Assembly (NCBI GenBank): GCA_963773055.1
Contig: CAVYZL010000006.1
Location: 1,302,001 to 1,366,000 of the forward strand
Direction: 5' to 3'
Length of the DNA: 64,000 nucleotides
Origin: PALSA-612 sp963773055
Lineage (GTDB): Bacteria > Actinomycetota > Thermoleophilia > Gaiellales > Gaiellaceae
The translations under genes were made by a program, and so were the position numbers. Of the stretch, positions 1-9,048 are shown piece after piece. Position 1 is the stretch's first letter. Each line of letters starts with the position of its first letter. A model generated the notes under the pieces. The model ran no database searches, was not told the origin of the DNA, and was given only the letters and a program-made list of their open reading frames with translations.

Positions 1-542
<542 letters not shown>

Positions 543-551
543 AACCCATCG

Positions 552-557
552 ATCTTA
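552..557 (-). promoter_or_regulatory. -10 element of uvrA
   Basis: TAAGAT on the minus strand ends 9 nt before the uvrA ATG, so transcription should begin at or very near the start codon. Confidence 0.5.
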
Positions 558-658
558 TCGAGCCGAATCGGACGGGAACGTTTGTTCGCACGGGCCGCGC
601 GAAGATCCGATGTTTGGCCTCGCGCGTATCCCGGGAACGACCCTACGAAGGAGGCCTC

Positions 659-1078
659 ATGCGGATCCGCATCCTCGCCATCGGCGTGACCGTCCTCGCA
701 GCAGCGGCTCTCGCCGGCTGTGGCGGAAACGACAACTCGTCCTCGACGACCGGCGCCGAGACGACCACTTCGACGTCGACGACGTCGTCCTCGGGAAGCA
801 CGTTGACGATCTCGGAGACGGAATACAAGCTCGACCCATCGGACCCGACAGTGGCGGGCGCCGGGTCGGCCACGATCGAGGTCAAGAACGACGGCGGCAC
901 CGAGCACGCTCTGGAGATCGAGGGCAACGGGCTCGAGGAGCAGCGCACCGACACGCTCAGCCCCGGCGACTCGGCGACGCTCACGGTCGACCTGAAGCCG
1001 GGGAAGTACACGATCTACTGCCCGATCGGGAACCACCGCGCCCTCGGCATGAAGGGCACGATCACCGTCAACAGCTAG
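659..1078 (+). CDS. Cupredoxin-domain lipoprotein
   Basis: This is a 139-aa secreted, lipid-anchored type-1 copper protein, probably a small electron carrier or copper binder outside the membrane. A signal peptide ends in the lipobox LAGC at residues 18-21. A Ser/Thr-rich linker (about 26-48) precedes a plastocyanin-like fold. The likely copper ligands are all present: His83 (EHALEIEG), Cys121 and His126 (YCPIGNH) and Met131 (LGMKG). The ATG at 659 has a strong Shine-Dalgarno (GAAGGAGG, 5 nt away), so a longer frame opening at 614 was not used. The partner protein is unknown. Confidence 0.88.
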   Translation: MRIRILAIGVTVLAAAALAGCGGNDNSSSTTGAETTTSTSTTSSSGSTLTISETEYKLDPSDPTVAGAGSATIEVKNDGGTEHALEIEGNGLEEQRTDTLSPGDSATLTVDLKPGKYTIYCPIGNHRALGMKGTITVNS

Positions 1079-1082
1079 CGGT

Positions 1083-1508
1083 TTAGCTGGCGAGTCGCTC
1101 GACGAGGTCGTGCGCGCGTCGCGCGTGCGGCACGTGCTCGACCTCGAGCGGGCCTGCGTGCAGGGTGCCGTAGCCGAGCATCCGACCGAGGAAAGACTGC
1201 TCGAGCGAGATCGAGCGCAAGCCGTGCACGCGCACGGCCGATGCCTTCTTCCTCGTCACGCCCTGAACGAGAAACACCTTCTCCGTCGTCACGACGAAGC
1301 GCGTCCGGTCCCACCGCCAGACGGCTGCGAAGGCGCTGACGGCGGCGATCCCGATCACGAGCGGGCCGGCGATCGGGACCGGCCACGGCATCGCGAGAAA
1401 GAACAACCCCGCTATCGCGAGCGCAACAGCGCGCAGGAACGGCCGCACGAGCACGACGCCGTGGCGGCGGACGTCAAAGCAGATCCGTTCGTCCGGAAAC
1501 GGTTGCAT
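1083..1508 (-). CDS. PH-domain (bPH2-type) membrane protein
   Basis: This is a 141-aa protein of the bacterial PH-domain family (YdbT/YdbS-like). It has two adjacent hydrophobic helices at about residues 26-42 and 45-63. A PH-like stretch follows, with WDRTRFVVTTEKVFLVQG and the RVHGLRSISLEQSFLGRMLGYG core typical of bPH2 domains. The start is ATG 1508 (MQPFPDER); a longer frame running back to 1787 is only an antisense shadow of the neighbouring kinase. It is divergent from the kinase gene. The function is unknown; relatives sit at the membrane. Confidence 0.8.
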   Translation of the reverse strand: MQPFPDERICFDVRRHGVVLVRPFLRAVALAIAGLFFLAMPWPVPIAGPLVIGIAAVSAFAAVWRWDRTRFVVTTEKVFLVQGVTRKKASAVRVHGLRSISLEQSFLGRMLGYGTLHAGPLEVEHVPHARRAHDLVERLAS

Positions 1509-1544
1509 GCGTTCGCGGCTTCGCCAACCGCGCCGGCTCTCCTC

Positions 1545-1550
1545 TAGGCT
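1545..1550 (+). promoter_or_regulatory. -10 element for leaderless kinase gene
   Basis: TAGGCT is followed by exactly 7 nt and then TTG at 1558. This hexamer supports the TTG start. Confidence 0.5.
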
Positions 1551-1557
1551 CGGCTCG

Positions 1558-2424
1558 TTGCTCGAGCTCCCAGACGGCCTTGCGTGGTGGCACGAGATGC
1601 CAGGGGGCTCCGCCTGGCTCGCCGAGCTTCCTCGACTGGCCGCGGAATGCGCGGAGAAATGGCAACTCGACCTCGAGCGGCCGTTCGAGGAGAGCAATGC
1701 ATCACTCGTCATCCCGGCAGGCGAGGTCGTGCTGAAGCTCAACCCTCCGGAGGAGGAGAGCGAGCACGAGCCCGACGCGCTCCGCATCTGGGACGGCGAC
1801 GGCGCGGTGCTACTCCACGCCTACGACGCGGCTCGGCGAGCGCTGCTCATCGAGCGTTGCATGCCGGGCACGACGCTGCTCGAGACCGACGACGACACGG
1901 CCGGGAACGTCGTCGCCGGGCTGCTCCCGCGCCTGTGGAAGCCACCTGCCGGCGAGATGCGGCGTCTAGCGGAGGTCGCCGCCCGCTGGACGGAAGAACT
2001 GCCACGGCAATGGGAGGAATACGGGCGTCCGTTCGAGCGGCGCCTGCTCGACGCGGCGGTCGGCGCACTGCGGGAGCTCGGCCCGACACAGGGAGAGCTC
2101 GTCATCGGGAACGAAGATCTCCACGCAGGAAACGTCCTCAAGAGCCGGCGAGAGGCGTGGCTCGTGATCGACCCGAAGCCGCTCGCTGCGGAGCGTGACT
2201 TCACGGCCGTCGCGATGGTGCGTGACCGAATGGAAGAGGTAGTCGAAGGACCGAGCCCGCTCGATCGCCTGCGCCGAAGGCTTGACCGCCTTTCCTCGGA
2301 CCTCGGCCTCGACCGGGACCGTCTGAGGGGTTGGACGCTCGCGCACACGATCGCGTGGGGATTCGATCCGAGCGAGTTCCACGCCACGCGAGTCGAGCTC
2401 GCGCGCCTGCTGCTGGAGCTCTAG
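1558..2424 (+). CDS. Aminoglycoside/hydroxyurea phosphotransferase-like kinase
   Basis: This is a 288-aa protein of the APH(6)/hydroxyurea kinase type (protein-kinase-like fold) and should transfer phosphate from ATP to a small hydroxylated substrate. Visible motifs are a beta-strand lysine in VVLKL (about residue 60), the catalytic loop GNEDLHAGNV (Asp187, His189, Asn192) and the metal-binding Asp205 in VIDPKP. The substrate cannot be told from sequence; antibiotic resistance is not demonstrated. TTG 1558 was chosen because TAGGCT sits 7 nt upstream. The alternative ATG at 1507 would overlap the divergent PH-domain gene start. Confidence 0.82.
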   Translation: MLELPDGLAWWHEMPGGSAWLAELPRLAAECAEKWQLDLERPFEESNASLVIPAGEVVLKLNPPEEESEHEPDALRIWDGDGAVLLHAYDAARRALLIERCMPGTTLLETDDDTAGNVVAGLLPRLWKPPAGEMRRLAEVAARWTEELPRQWEEYGRPFERRLLDAAVGALRELGPTQGELVIGNEDLHAGNVLKSRREAWLVIDPKPLAAERDFTAVAMVRDRMEEVVEGPSPLDRLRRRLDRLSSDLGLDRDRLRGWTLAHTIAWGFDPSEFHATRVELARLLLEL

Positions 2425-2660
2425 GCCTTCTTGCCGCGGCCGAACACGAGACCGCCGATCGTGAATCCCAGCCCGAACGTCCCGAGCGCGAATGCGCCGA
2501 CGGCGATCGCCTTCCGCCAGCTCGAAAGCCGGTGCCAGCGGGTGATCACCGCCTCCTCCTCCATCGTCAGCGGCTCGCCGCGGCGCTGCTTGCGCATCGC
2601 ACCGCCCGCCCGAAGCCCGAGATAGAGGTCGTCGAAGAGCTCGGTGGGCTCGTCGGCCAC
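2421..2660 (-). CDS. Small membrane protein of unknown function
   Basis: This is a 79-aa protein that I do not recognise. The N-terminal half is acidic and soluble (MADEPTELFDDLYLG). Residues 50-72 form one transmembrane helix, and the protein ends in the basic tail GRGKKA. The last bases overlap the 3' end of the kinase gene tail to tail. The GTG start at 2660 has TACACT 6 nt upstream and no Shine-Dalgarno, which looks like a leaderless transcript and supports a real gene. Confidence 0.7.
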   Translation of the reverse strand: MADEPTELFDDLYLGLRAGGAMRKQRRGEPLTMEEEAVITRWHRLSSWRKAIAVGAFALGTFGLGFTIGGLVFGRGKKA

Positions 2661-2666
2661 GAAATC

Positions 2667-2672
2667 AGTGTA
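2667..2672 (-). promoter_or_regulatory. -10 element for small membrane protein gene
   Basis: TACACT (minus strand) ends 6 nt before the GTG at 2660. Confidence 0.45.
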
Positions 2673-2702
2673 TCGCCTGCCTCGGCTGTCCCAGCCAGGC
2701 TC

Positions 2703-3110
2703 CTACTGCCCTCTACTCACAGGATCGACGCCTGCAAAAGTGAGGAAATCGGTCATCCGGAAATCGCTCCGCACCCGCCCGGGCAAGGTGGGCCGCCAAC
2801 GCGGGTCGAACGAGAGATAGGAGACGTCCTCGAGCACGAGGATCGTCGGCTCGGACAGCTCGTCGATCAACGCCGAGGAGACGTCGTGCGGAAGCGCTCC
2901 TGCCTGCACGAGCTGCGCAAGCTCGCCCCCGGCAGCGCGCGCGACGTCGAGCAGCGGGCCCAACGGCCTCGGCGCGAACAGCGGATCGCATGCCCCCACA
3001 CGATGCGAGCCTCATTGACCGCCGACTCGCAGAGCGGCGGACGAGTGCGGTCTTGCCCCCACCCCCTGCAGCGTTCACCGCCCTTCTTCGCTCTGCAAGC
3101 GCCGAGCTGT
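2703..3110 (-). pseudogene. Remnant of a LuxR/AAA-type ATPase regulator
   Basis: This roughly 400-nt stretch preserves pieces of the AAA domain found in large LuxR-type regulators, spread over three frames. A P-loop remnant GGGKTALVRR lies near 3040-3060. It is followed in the next frame by CESAVNEARIVWG, and in a third by ACDPLFAPRPLGPLLDVA and the Walker-B-like TILVLEDVSYL. Two single-base deletions account for the frame changes. The rest of the regulator (winged helix, TPR) is absent, so this is a decayed fragment. It fills the otherwise gene-free gap 2661-3142. Confidence 0.7.
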
Positions 3111-3127
3111 GGCACGAGATCAGCGGA

Positions 3128-3133
3128 TAGCCT
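3128..3133 (+). promoter_or_regulatory. -10 element for metallophosphoesterase gene
   Basis: TAGCCT is followed by 9 nt and the GTG start at 3143. Confidence 0.45.
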
Positions 3134-3142
3134 CCCTCGGCC

Positions 3143-3934
3143 GTGCCCACCCGCCTGATCCACGTCTCCGACCTGCACGTCGGGGCAAGCGAGACGACGG
3201 ACGTCGAGGGCCCTCTGCGGGATCTCGTCGGGCGCGTCGAGCCCGATCTCGTCGTCGCGACGGGCGACATCACCCACCGCGGAAGCCCTGAGCAGCACGC
3301 CCGCGCGGCGTCGCTGCTCCGGAGCCTGGGACCTCCCGTGCTCGCGGTGCCCGGCAATCACGACATCCCGCTTCTTCCTCTCGCCCGCTTCACCCGACCC
3401 TGGCAGGCGTTCGAGGAACAGTGGCAGACGGCGGCGCCTGTGCATCGCTCAGACGATCTCCTCGTCGTCGGGCTGAACTCCGTGCGACCGTGGCGCCACC
3501 AGTCCGGCGGCCTTGCCGAAGATGCGCTCGTCGGGGCAGAAAGGGAGCTCCATGGGTCGCCGACCGAGGTTTTCCGAGTCGTCTGCCTCCACCACCAGCT
3601 GACGAACGCGCCCTGGCGCACGCGGAAGCGGCCGCTCGCGCGCCGGGGCACGGTGCTCGATCGGCTGGCCGCCGCAGGCGCTGAGCTAGTCCTCTCGGGC
3701 CATGTGCACCAGGCGGGGATCGCCCACCGGCGCGAGTTCGCGGTCGTCGAGGGCGGCCGGTCGGTGGTCGTCGTCACGGCGCCCGGCCTGACACGTCCGC
3801 GGCCGCACCGGCTCGGCGAGGCGCAAGGGCTCCACGTGGTCTCTGTCGACGGGGAAGCGTTCGCGATCGAGACACACGTCTTCGACGGCAGCGGGTTCGT
3901 GGAGATCGCCGAGCGCCGCTTTCCCCGAGGCTAG
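3143..3934 (+). CDS. Calcineurin-like metallophosphoesterase
   Basis: This is a 263-aa dinuclear-metal phosphoesterase of the Icc/3',5'-cAMP phosphodiesterase-like class. The metal ligands are all readable: DLH at 10-12, GDITHRG at 41-47, GNHD at 71-74, a His pair in CLHHQ and GHVH near 187-190. There is no signal peptide, so it is cytoplasmic. The substrate (cyclic nucleotide, nucleotide or phosphoprotein) cannot be decided. The GTG start fits the TAGCCT element 9 nt upstream. The gene is followed after 10 nt by the M32 peptidase, which has its own -10 element. Confidence 0.88.
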   Translation: MPTRLIHVSDLHVGASETTDVEGPLRDLVGRVEPDLVVATGDITHRGSPEQHARAASLLRSLGPPVLAVPGNHDIPLLPLARFTRPWQAFEEQWQTAAPVHRSDDLLVVGLNSVRPWRHQSGGLAEDALVGAERELHGSPTEVFRVVCLHHQLTNAPWRTRKRPLARRGTVLDRLAAAGAELVLSGHVHQAGIAHRREFAVVEGGRSVVVVTAPGLTRPRPHRLGEAQGLHVVSVDGEAFAIETHVFDGSGFVEIAERRFPRG

Positions 3935-3937
3935 GCT
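3932..3937 (+). promoter_or_regulatory. -10 element for M32 peptidase gene
   Basis: TAGGCT is followed by 7 nt and GTG at 3945. Its first bases coincide with the stop codon region of the preceding gene. Confidence 0.5.
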
Positions 3938-3944
3938 GCGCTTC

Positions 3945-5426
3945 GTGGAGCCCGCGCTCGCAGAGCTGAAGGAACGCCTGGGCGAGATCGCCGATCTCAG
4001 CGCCGCGAGGGGCGTCCTCGACTGGGATGTTGCCGTCTGGATGCCGCCGGGCGGTCAGGCCGCGCGCGCCTCCCAGCTGGGGACACTGGAGTCGGTGATC
4101 CACGCGCGCGAGAGCGACGACCGGATCGGCGAACTGCTCGAGACGCTCGAGCCGTACGCGGCGGCGCTCGACGCCGATGGCGACGATGCATGTCTCCTCC
4201 GTGTCGCGCGCCGCAACTGGGAGCGAAAGCGACGGATCCCGACTTCCCTCGCCGCCGAGCTCGCATCTGCAGAGGTCGACGGCTACGCGGCGTGGCTCGA
4301 AGCCCGCGACGCGAACGACTTCGCAGTCTTCCAGCCGCAGCTGGAGCGAATGCTCGAGCTCAAGCTGCGCTGGGTCGAGTGCTATGCACCGTACGACGAC
4401 CCGTACGACATCCTCCTCGACGACTACGACGAGGGGCTCAGCGCGCACGCGGTCGCCGATATCTTCGGCGTGCTCCGTCCCGAGCTGACAGGGCTCGTGG
4501 CGGAGTACGCGGAGCAGCCGGCGGACGACGCGTTCCTCTCGCTCGCTTACCCGATCCCGACCCAGGACGCCCTCTCGCGGAAGCTGATCGAGCACTTCGG
4601 CGCAACGTGGGACGAGTTCCGGCTCGACGTCACCGTGCATCCCTTCGCGGCTCGCTTCGGCCAGCACGACATCCGGCTGACGACAGCGTACGAGGAGGAC
4701 TCGTTGTCCTCGTTGTTCGGCGCGATGCACGAATGCGGGCACGGCCTCTACCAGTGGGGGTCGGGCCCGGCGCTCGATCGCACGCCGCTCGCAGACGGCT
4801 CGTCCTCGTCCCTCCACGAGTCCCAGAGCCGGCTCTGGGAGAACACCGTCGGGCGGTCGCTCCCGTTCTGGCGCTGGTTCTACCCCTCGCTTCAGGAGGC
4901 GTTCCCCGACCAGCTCGGCGCCGTGACGCTAGACCGCTTCTACCGCTCCATTAACCGCGTGCAGCGGACGTTCACACGGCTCGACGCCGACGAGACGAGC
5001 TACGGGCTCCACGTGATCCTTCGCTTCGAGCTGGAACGGAAGCTGGTCGCCGGCGAGCTCCCGGTCTCGGACCTTCCCGACGCGTGGAACACGCTCTTTG
5101 CAGAGCTGGTCGGGCTCGAGGTTCCCGATGATCGCCAGGGCGTGCTGCAGGACGTCCACTGGTCGGTCGGCCTGCTCGGCTACTTCCCGACGTACCTGGT
5201 CGGCAGCGTGCTATCGGTCCAGATCTGGGAGCGCGTGCGCACTGCGCTCCCCGACCTCGACGCCGAGATCGAGCGCGGGGACTTCACCAGCCTGCACGGC
5301 TGGCTGCGCGAGAACCTCTACGCGCTCGGGAGCAAGTTCACGCCTGCTGAGACGATCGAACGCGTGGCCGGTGGGCCGATCGACCCGAAGCCCTATCTCG
5401 ACTACCTCCGCGCCAAGCTCGCGTAG
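3945..5426 (+). CDS. M32-family metallocarboxypeptidase
   Basis: This is a 493-aa thermostable-type (Taq/Pfu-like) carboxypeptidase that trims C-terminal residues from peptides with one zinc ion. The zinc site HECGH is at residues 262-266, followed by the second conserved motif HESQSRLWEN at 291-300, which supplies the third ligand. Further family signatures are TAYEEDSLSSLFGAMHE and the C-terminal QDVHWSVGLLGYFPTY. The length matches the family (about 490-510). No signal sequence is seen, so it is cytoplasmic. The start is GTG 3945, leaderless by context. Confidence 0.95.
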   Translation: MEPALAELKERLGEIADLSAARGVLDWDVAVWMPPGGQAARASQLGTLESVIHARESDDRIGELLETLEPYAAALDADGDDACLLRVARRNWERKRRIPTSLAAELASAEVDGYAAWLEARDANDFAVFQPQLERMLELKLRWVECYAPYDDPYDILLDDYDEGLSAHAVADIFGVLRPELTGLVAEYAEQPADDAFLSLAYPIPTQDALSRKLIEHFGATWDEFRLDVTVHPFAARFGQHDIRLTTAYEEDSLSSLFGAMHECGHGLYQWGSGPALDRTPLADGSSSSLHESQSRLWENTVGRSLPFWRWFYPSLQEAFPDQLGAVTLDRFYRSINRVQRTFTRLDADETSYGLHVILRFELERKLVAGELPVSDLPDAWNTLFAELVGLEVPDDRQGVLQDVHWSVGLLGYFPTYLVGSVLSVQIWERVRTALPDLDAEIERGDFTSLHGWLRENLYALGSKFTPAETIERVAGGPIDPKPYLDYLRAKLA

Positions 5427-5683
5427 CGCTTCTCGGCGCGCTCGCGCGCCTTCGCCGCTTCAACTTCGCGGTTCCTCGGCGACGCCGACGTCACGAGATC
5501 GTCGAGCAGGTGCCACGTGATGTGGGCGATCTCGTCGACCGCACGCTCGAAGACCGCGGCGTTGGCGGCGGACGGCTTCTGCATCCCGCTCACCTTGCGC
5601 ACGTACTGCAACGCAGAGGCGCGAATTTCCTCGTCGGTCGCAGACGGCTCGAAGTTGTGAAGCGTCCTGATGTTCCGGCACAT
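5402..5683 (-). CDS. DUF2277 family protein
   Basis: This is a 93-aa protein with the unmistakable DUF2277 opening MCRNIRTLHNFEP and the core ALQYVRKVSG. The biochemical function is unknown. The ATG at 5683 is preceded by AAAGGAGA at good spacing, so this gene is translated from a leadered transcript. A longer frame opening at 5788 adds unrelated sequence and was rejected. The 3' end overlaps the M32 peptidase gene by 25 nt tail to tail. Confidence 0.9.
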   Translation of the reverse strand: MCRNIRTLHNFEPSATDEEIRASALQYVRKVSGMQKPSAANAAVFERAVDEIAHITWHLLDDLVTSASPRNREVEAAKARERAEKRYASLARR

Positions 5684-5732
5684 GTGGGTCTCCTTTCCCT
5701 TCTTGACCAGGCTATAGAGTCGAGACTGACCC

Positions 5733-6947
5733 GTGGCAGAGTGCATCGACACGATCGTCGTCGGCGCGGGACAGGCCGGACTCGCCACGAGCTACTACCT
5801 CACGAAGCACGATCGCGAGCACGCCGTCCTCGAGCGCGGTCGTGTCGGCGAGACGTGGCGCTCACAGCGCTGGGACAGCTTTTACCTCAACACGCCGAAC
5901 TTCGCCCAGCGGCTGCCCGGCTTCCACTACGCCGGCGACGATCCCGGCGCCTTTGCGCCTCTTCCTGAGGTGATCGCCTACCTCGAGCGATACGCGGACT
6001 CGTTCAGTGCGCCCGTCCGCGAGGGTGTGGATGTCCGGCGCGTGGCCCGGAGGGACAACCGGTTCGTCGTGGAGACCGCGGACGGCCCGATCGAGGCCGC
6101 CAACGTCGTCGTCGCGGCCGGCGGGTACCAGCGCCCGACGCCGCGACCATTGGCCGATGCGGTGCCTGCCGACGTCTTCCAGCTCCACACGAGCGAGTAC
6201 CGCCGCCCCGATCAGCTGCCCGTCGGCGCCGTGCTCGTAGTCGGGAGCGCCCAGTCAGGCTGTCAGATCGCCGAAGAGCTGCTCGCCGCTGGGCGAACGG
6301 TCTACCTCTCGTGCGGGCACTGCGGCTGGCTACCGCGGCGCTATCGCGGTCGCGAGCTCGTCCAGTGGTGGCTCGACACCGGCTTCGTGGACGAGACCCC
6401 GGCGGACCTTCCGTCGCCGGCCGCGCGCCTGCGCTGCAACTCGCCGGTGTCCGGAAACGACGGCGGCCACGACTGCAACCCGCGCTGGCTCTCGGAGAGA
6501 GGCGCGATCCTCGTCGGCCGCGTCGCGGGGTTCGGCGGAAACGCGGTGGAGATCGGCGGCAACCTCGAGGAGAGCCTTGCCTGGGGCGAGGAGTTCTCGG
6601 CCGGGTTCAAGAAGAGGGTGGACGCGTACGTCGCCGAGCGAGGGCTCGACGTCCCCGTCGAGGAGGACGAGCCGCCGAAGCGCGTCCACTCCGTGTCGAG
6701 CCTCGACGTGCAACGGGACGGGATCGCCACGATCCTCTGGGCGAACGGCTTCCGTCCCGACCACGCGTGGATCGAGGGCGTGAGGACGGACGAGCAGGGC
6801 TGGCCGCTGCACACCGGAGGCGTCTCGCCCGTGCCCGGCCTCTACTTCGTCGGGCTCCACTGGATGCGGAAGCGGAAGTCGTCCCTCTTCCTCGGCGTCG
6901 GGGAGGACGCCGAGCACGTCGTGTCACAGCTCGTTCTCCGCTCCTAG
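5733..6947 (+). CDS. FAD-dependent oxidoreductase / flavin monooxygenase-like
   Basis: This is a 404-aa two-Rossmann flavoprotein of the flavin-containing monooxygenase/CzcO type. The FAD-binding GAGQAG is at residues 11-16 and an NAD(P)H-binding GSAQSG is at 171-176. The GETWRSQRWDSF segment after the first domain is typical of NAD(P)H-dependent flavin oxidoreductases. It is expected to use NAD(P)H and oxygen or another acceptor; the substrate is unknown. The GTG start at 5733 lies 12 nt after a TATAGAGT element. The gene is divergent from DUF2277. Confidence 0.88.
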   Translation: MAECIDTIVVGAGQAGLATSYYLTKHDREHAVLERGRVGETWRSQRWDSFYLNTPNFAQRLPGFHYAGDDPGAFAPLPEVIAYLERYADSFSAPVREGVDVRRVARRDNRFVVETADGPIEAANVVVAAGGYQRPTPRPLADAVPADVFQLHTSEYRRPDQLPVGAVLVVGSAQSGCQIAEELLAAGRTVYLSCGHCGWLPRRYRGRELVQWWLDTGFVDETPADLPSPAARLRCNSPVSGNDGGHDCNPRWLSERGAILVGRVAGFGGNAVEIGGNLEESLAWGEEFSAGFKKRVDAYVAERGLDVPVEEDEPPKRVHSVSSLDVQRDGIATILWANGFRPDHAWIEGVRTDEQGWPLHTGGVSPVPGLYFVGLHWMRKRKSSLFLGVGEDAEHVVSQLVLRS

Positions 6948-6985
6948 ACTCAGGGATGGCACGGCTGAACACCACTGGCCGGGAG

Positions 6986-8986
6986 TCAAGCGGCGCCGAC
7001 GGCGACCAGCTCCTGACGTAAGTCCTTGATCTCGTCGCGAAGCTTCGCCGCGTACTCGAACCGGAGCTCCTCGGCCGCGATCAGCATCTCCTCTTCGAGC
7101 TGGATGACGAGCTTCTCGAGCTCCTCTCGCGATAACCCCTCGACCTCCCGCTTGCCCCGACGGCGCCTGCCCGGCACCGTCGGCGCCTGAAGCGAGAGGA
7201 ACTCCGCGATGTCGGAGACGCCCTTGACGATCGTCTCCGGCGTGATCCCGTGCTCCTCGTTGTACGCGAGCTGCTTCGCGCGCCGCCGGTCTGTCTCCTC
7301 GACGGCGCCCTGGATCGCATCCGTCACCTTGTCCGCGTAGAGGACGACGAGACCGTTGACGTTCCGGGCGGCGCGGCCGATCGTCTGCACGAGCGCCGTC
7401 TTGCCGCGCAGGAAACCCTCCTTGTCCGCGTCGAGGATCGCGACGAGCGACACCTCGGGCAGGTCGAGCCCCTCGCGGAGCAGGTTGACGCCGACGAGCA
7501 CGTCGTAGTCGCCGAGGCGGAGCTCGCGGATGATCGAGATCCGTTCGAGCGTGTCGATCTCCGAGTGGAGGTAGCGCGCGCGGACGCCGGCTTCGAGCAG
7601 GTAGTCCGTCAGGTCCTCCGCCATCTTCTTCGTCAGCGTCGTCACCAGCACGCGCTCGCCCGCCTGCTCGCGGCGGCGGATCTCGCTCAGAAGGTCGTCG
7701 ATCTGGTTCTGCGTCGGCCGCAGCTCGACGTCGGGGTCGACGACGAACGTCGGCCGGATCAGCTGCTCGGAGACGACGGTCGAGTGGCGGAGCTCGAACG
7801 GCCCCGGCGTCGCCGAGACGAAGACGAGCTGCGGCACCTTCTCCAGGAACTCGTCGAAGCGGAGCGGTCGGTTGTCGATCGCAGACGGCAGCCGGAAGCC
7901 GTAGTCGACGAGCGTCTGCTTCCGCGAGCGGTCGCCTTCGGACATGCCACCGATCTGGGGCACGGTCTGGTGCGACTCGTCGACGAAGCAGACGAAGTCG
8001 CCGCCGAAGTAGTCGATCAGCGTGAACGGGTGCGATCCCTCGGGCCGCCCTTCGAGGTGCCGCGAGTAGTTCTCGATCCCCGAGCAGAAGCCGAGCTCGC
8101 GCAGCATCTCCAGGTCGTACTCGGTGCGCTGCTTGAGCCGGTGCGCCTCGAGCAGCTTCCCTTCCTCCTCGAACTGCGCCACCTGCTGGGCGAGCTCGTC
8201 GCGGACGTCGTCGACAGCGCGCTCGATCGACGGGGTCGACGTCACGTACTCCGTCGCCGGCCAGATGACGAGATTGTCTAGCGGCCCGTACACCTCGCCT
8301 GTGAGCGGATCGAAATGCGTGATCGACTCGATCTCGTCGCCGAAGAAGGAGAGGCGGTATGCCGTCTCGGCATTCGCCGGCTGCACCTCCAGCACGTCGC
8401 CGCGCACGCGGAAGCGGCCGCGGCCGAGCACCGAGTCGTTTCGCACGTACTGGCTCGCGATCAGCTTGCGCAGCGCGTCGTCGCGCTCGTGCTCCTCCCC
8501 CGCCTCGAGGATCAGCACCCGATCGCGCCACTCCTCCGGCGAGCCGATGCCGTAGATGCACGAGACCGAGGCGACGATGACGACGTCCTTCCGCGTCATC
8601 AGCGCGGAGGTCGCGGCGAGCCGGAGACGCGAGATGTCCTCGTTCTGTGAGGAGTCCTTCTCGATGTAGAGGTCCGACTGCGGGACGTATGCCTCGGGCT
8701 GGTAGTAGTCGTAGTACGAGACGAAGTACTCGACAGCGTTGTCGGGGAAGAACTCGCGGAACTCGTTGCAGAGCTGGGCCGCGAGCGTCTTGTTGTGCGC
8801 GATGACGAGCGCCGGCTTCCCGACCTTCTCGATCGTCCAGGCCATCGTCGCCGTCTTGCCGGTTCCGGTCGCACCGAGCAGCGTCTGGTAGCGGTTTCCC
8901 GCGCCGATGCTCGCCGCCAGCTCCTCGATCGCCTGCGGCTGGTCACCCGTCGGTACGTAGAGGTCAGAGGTGTGGAACTCGGCCAC
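6986..8986 (-). CDS. uvrB: UvrB, excinuclease ABC subunit B
   Basis: This is the 666-aa damage-verification helicase of nucleotide excision repair. It is complete: Walker A GATGTGKT at 38-45, the beta-hairpin YYDYYQPEAYVP at 91-102, the DESH box in CFVDESHQTVPQ, helicase motif QTIGRAARN and a C-terminal UVR domain (FEYAAKLRDEIKDLR) that contacts UvrC. The GTG start at 8986 has TAGATT exactly 6 nt upstream and no Shine-Dalgarno, so the message is probably leaderless. Confidence 0.98.
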   Translation of the reverse strand: MAEFHTSDLYVPTGDQPQAIEELAASIGAGNRYQTLLGATGTGKTATMAWTIEKVGKPALVIAHNKTLAAQLCNEFREFFPDNAVEYFVSYYDYYQPEAYVPQSDLYIEKDSSQNEDISRLRLAATSALMTRKDVVIVASVSCIYGIGSPEEWRDRVLILEAGEEHERDDALRKLIASQYVRNDSVLGRGRFRVRGDVLEVQPANAETAYRLSFFGDEIESITHFDPLTGEVYGPLDNLVIWPATEYVTSTPSIERAVDDVRDELAQQVAQFEEEGKLLEAHRLKQRTEYDLEMLRELGFCSGIENYSRHLEGRPEGSHPFTLIDYFGGDFVCFVDESHQTVPQIGGMSEGDRSRKQTLVDYGFRLPSAIDNRPLRFDEFLEKVPQLVFVSATPGPFELRHSTVVSEQLIRPTFVVDPDVELRPTQNQIDDLLSEIRRREQAGERVLVTTLTKKMAEDLTDYLLEAGVRARYLHSEIDTLERISIIRELRLGDYDVLVGVNLLREGLDLPEVSLVAILDADKEGFLRGKTALVQTIGRAARNVNGLVVLYADKVTDAIQGAVEETDRRRAKQLAYNEEHGITPETIVKGVSDIAEFLSLQAPTVPGRRRRGKREVEGLSREELEKLVIQLEEEMLIAAEELRFEYAAKLRDEIKDLRQELVAVGAA

Positions 8987-8992
8987 ACCCCC

Positions 8993-8998
8993 AATCTA
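8993..8998 (-). promoter_or_regulatory. -10 element of uvrB
   Basis: TAGATT (minus strand) ends 6 nt before GTG 8986. No LexA (SOS) operator could be made out around it. Confidence 0.5.
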
Positions 8999-9048
8999 GC
9001 CATCTATGTTCGGGTCGCAGGCACCGGCGCGCGCCCGTGGCGGACGAG

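Noticed and set aside
1558..2424. Calling the kinase a streptomycin resistance gene
   Set aside because: Fold-level similarity only; nothing in the sequence or context fixes the substrate.
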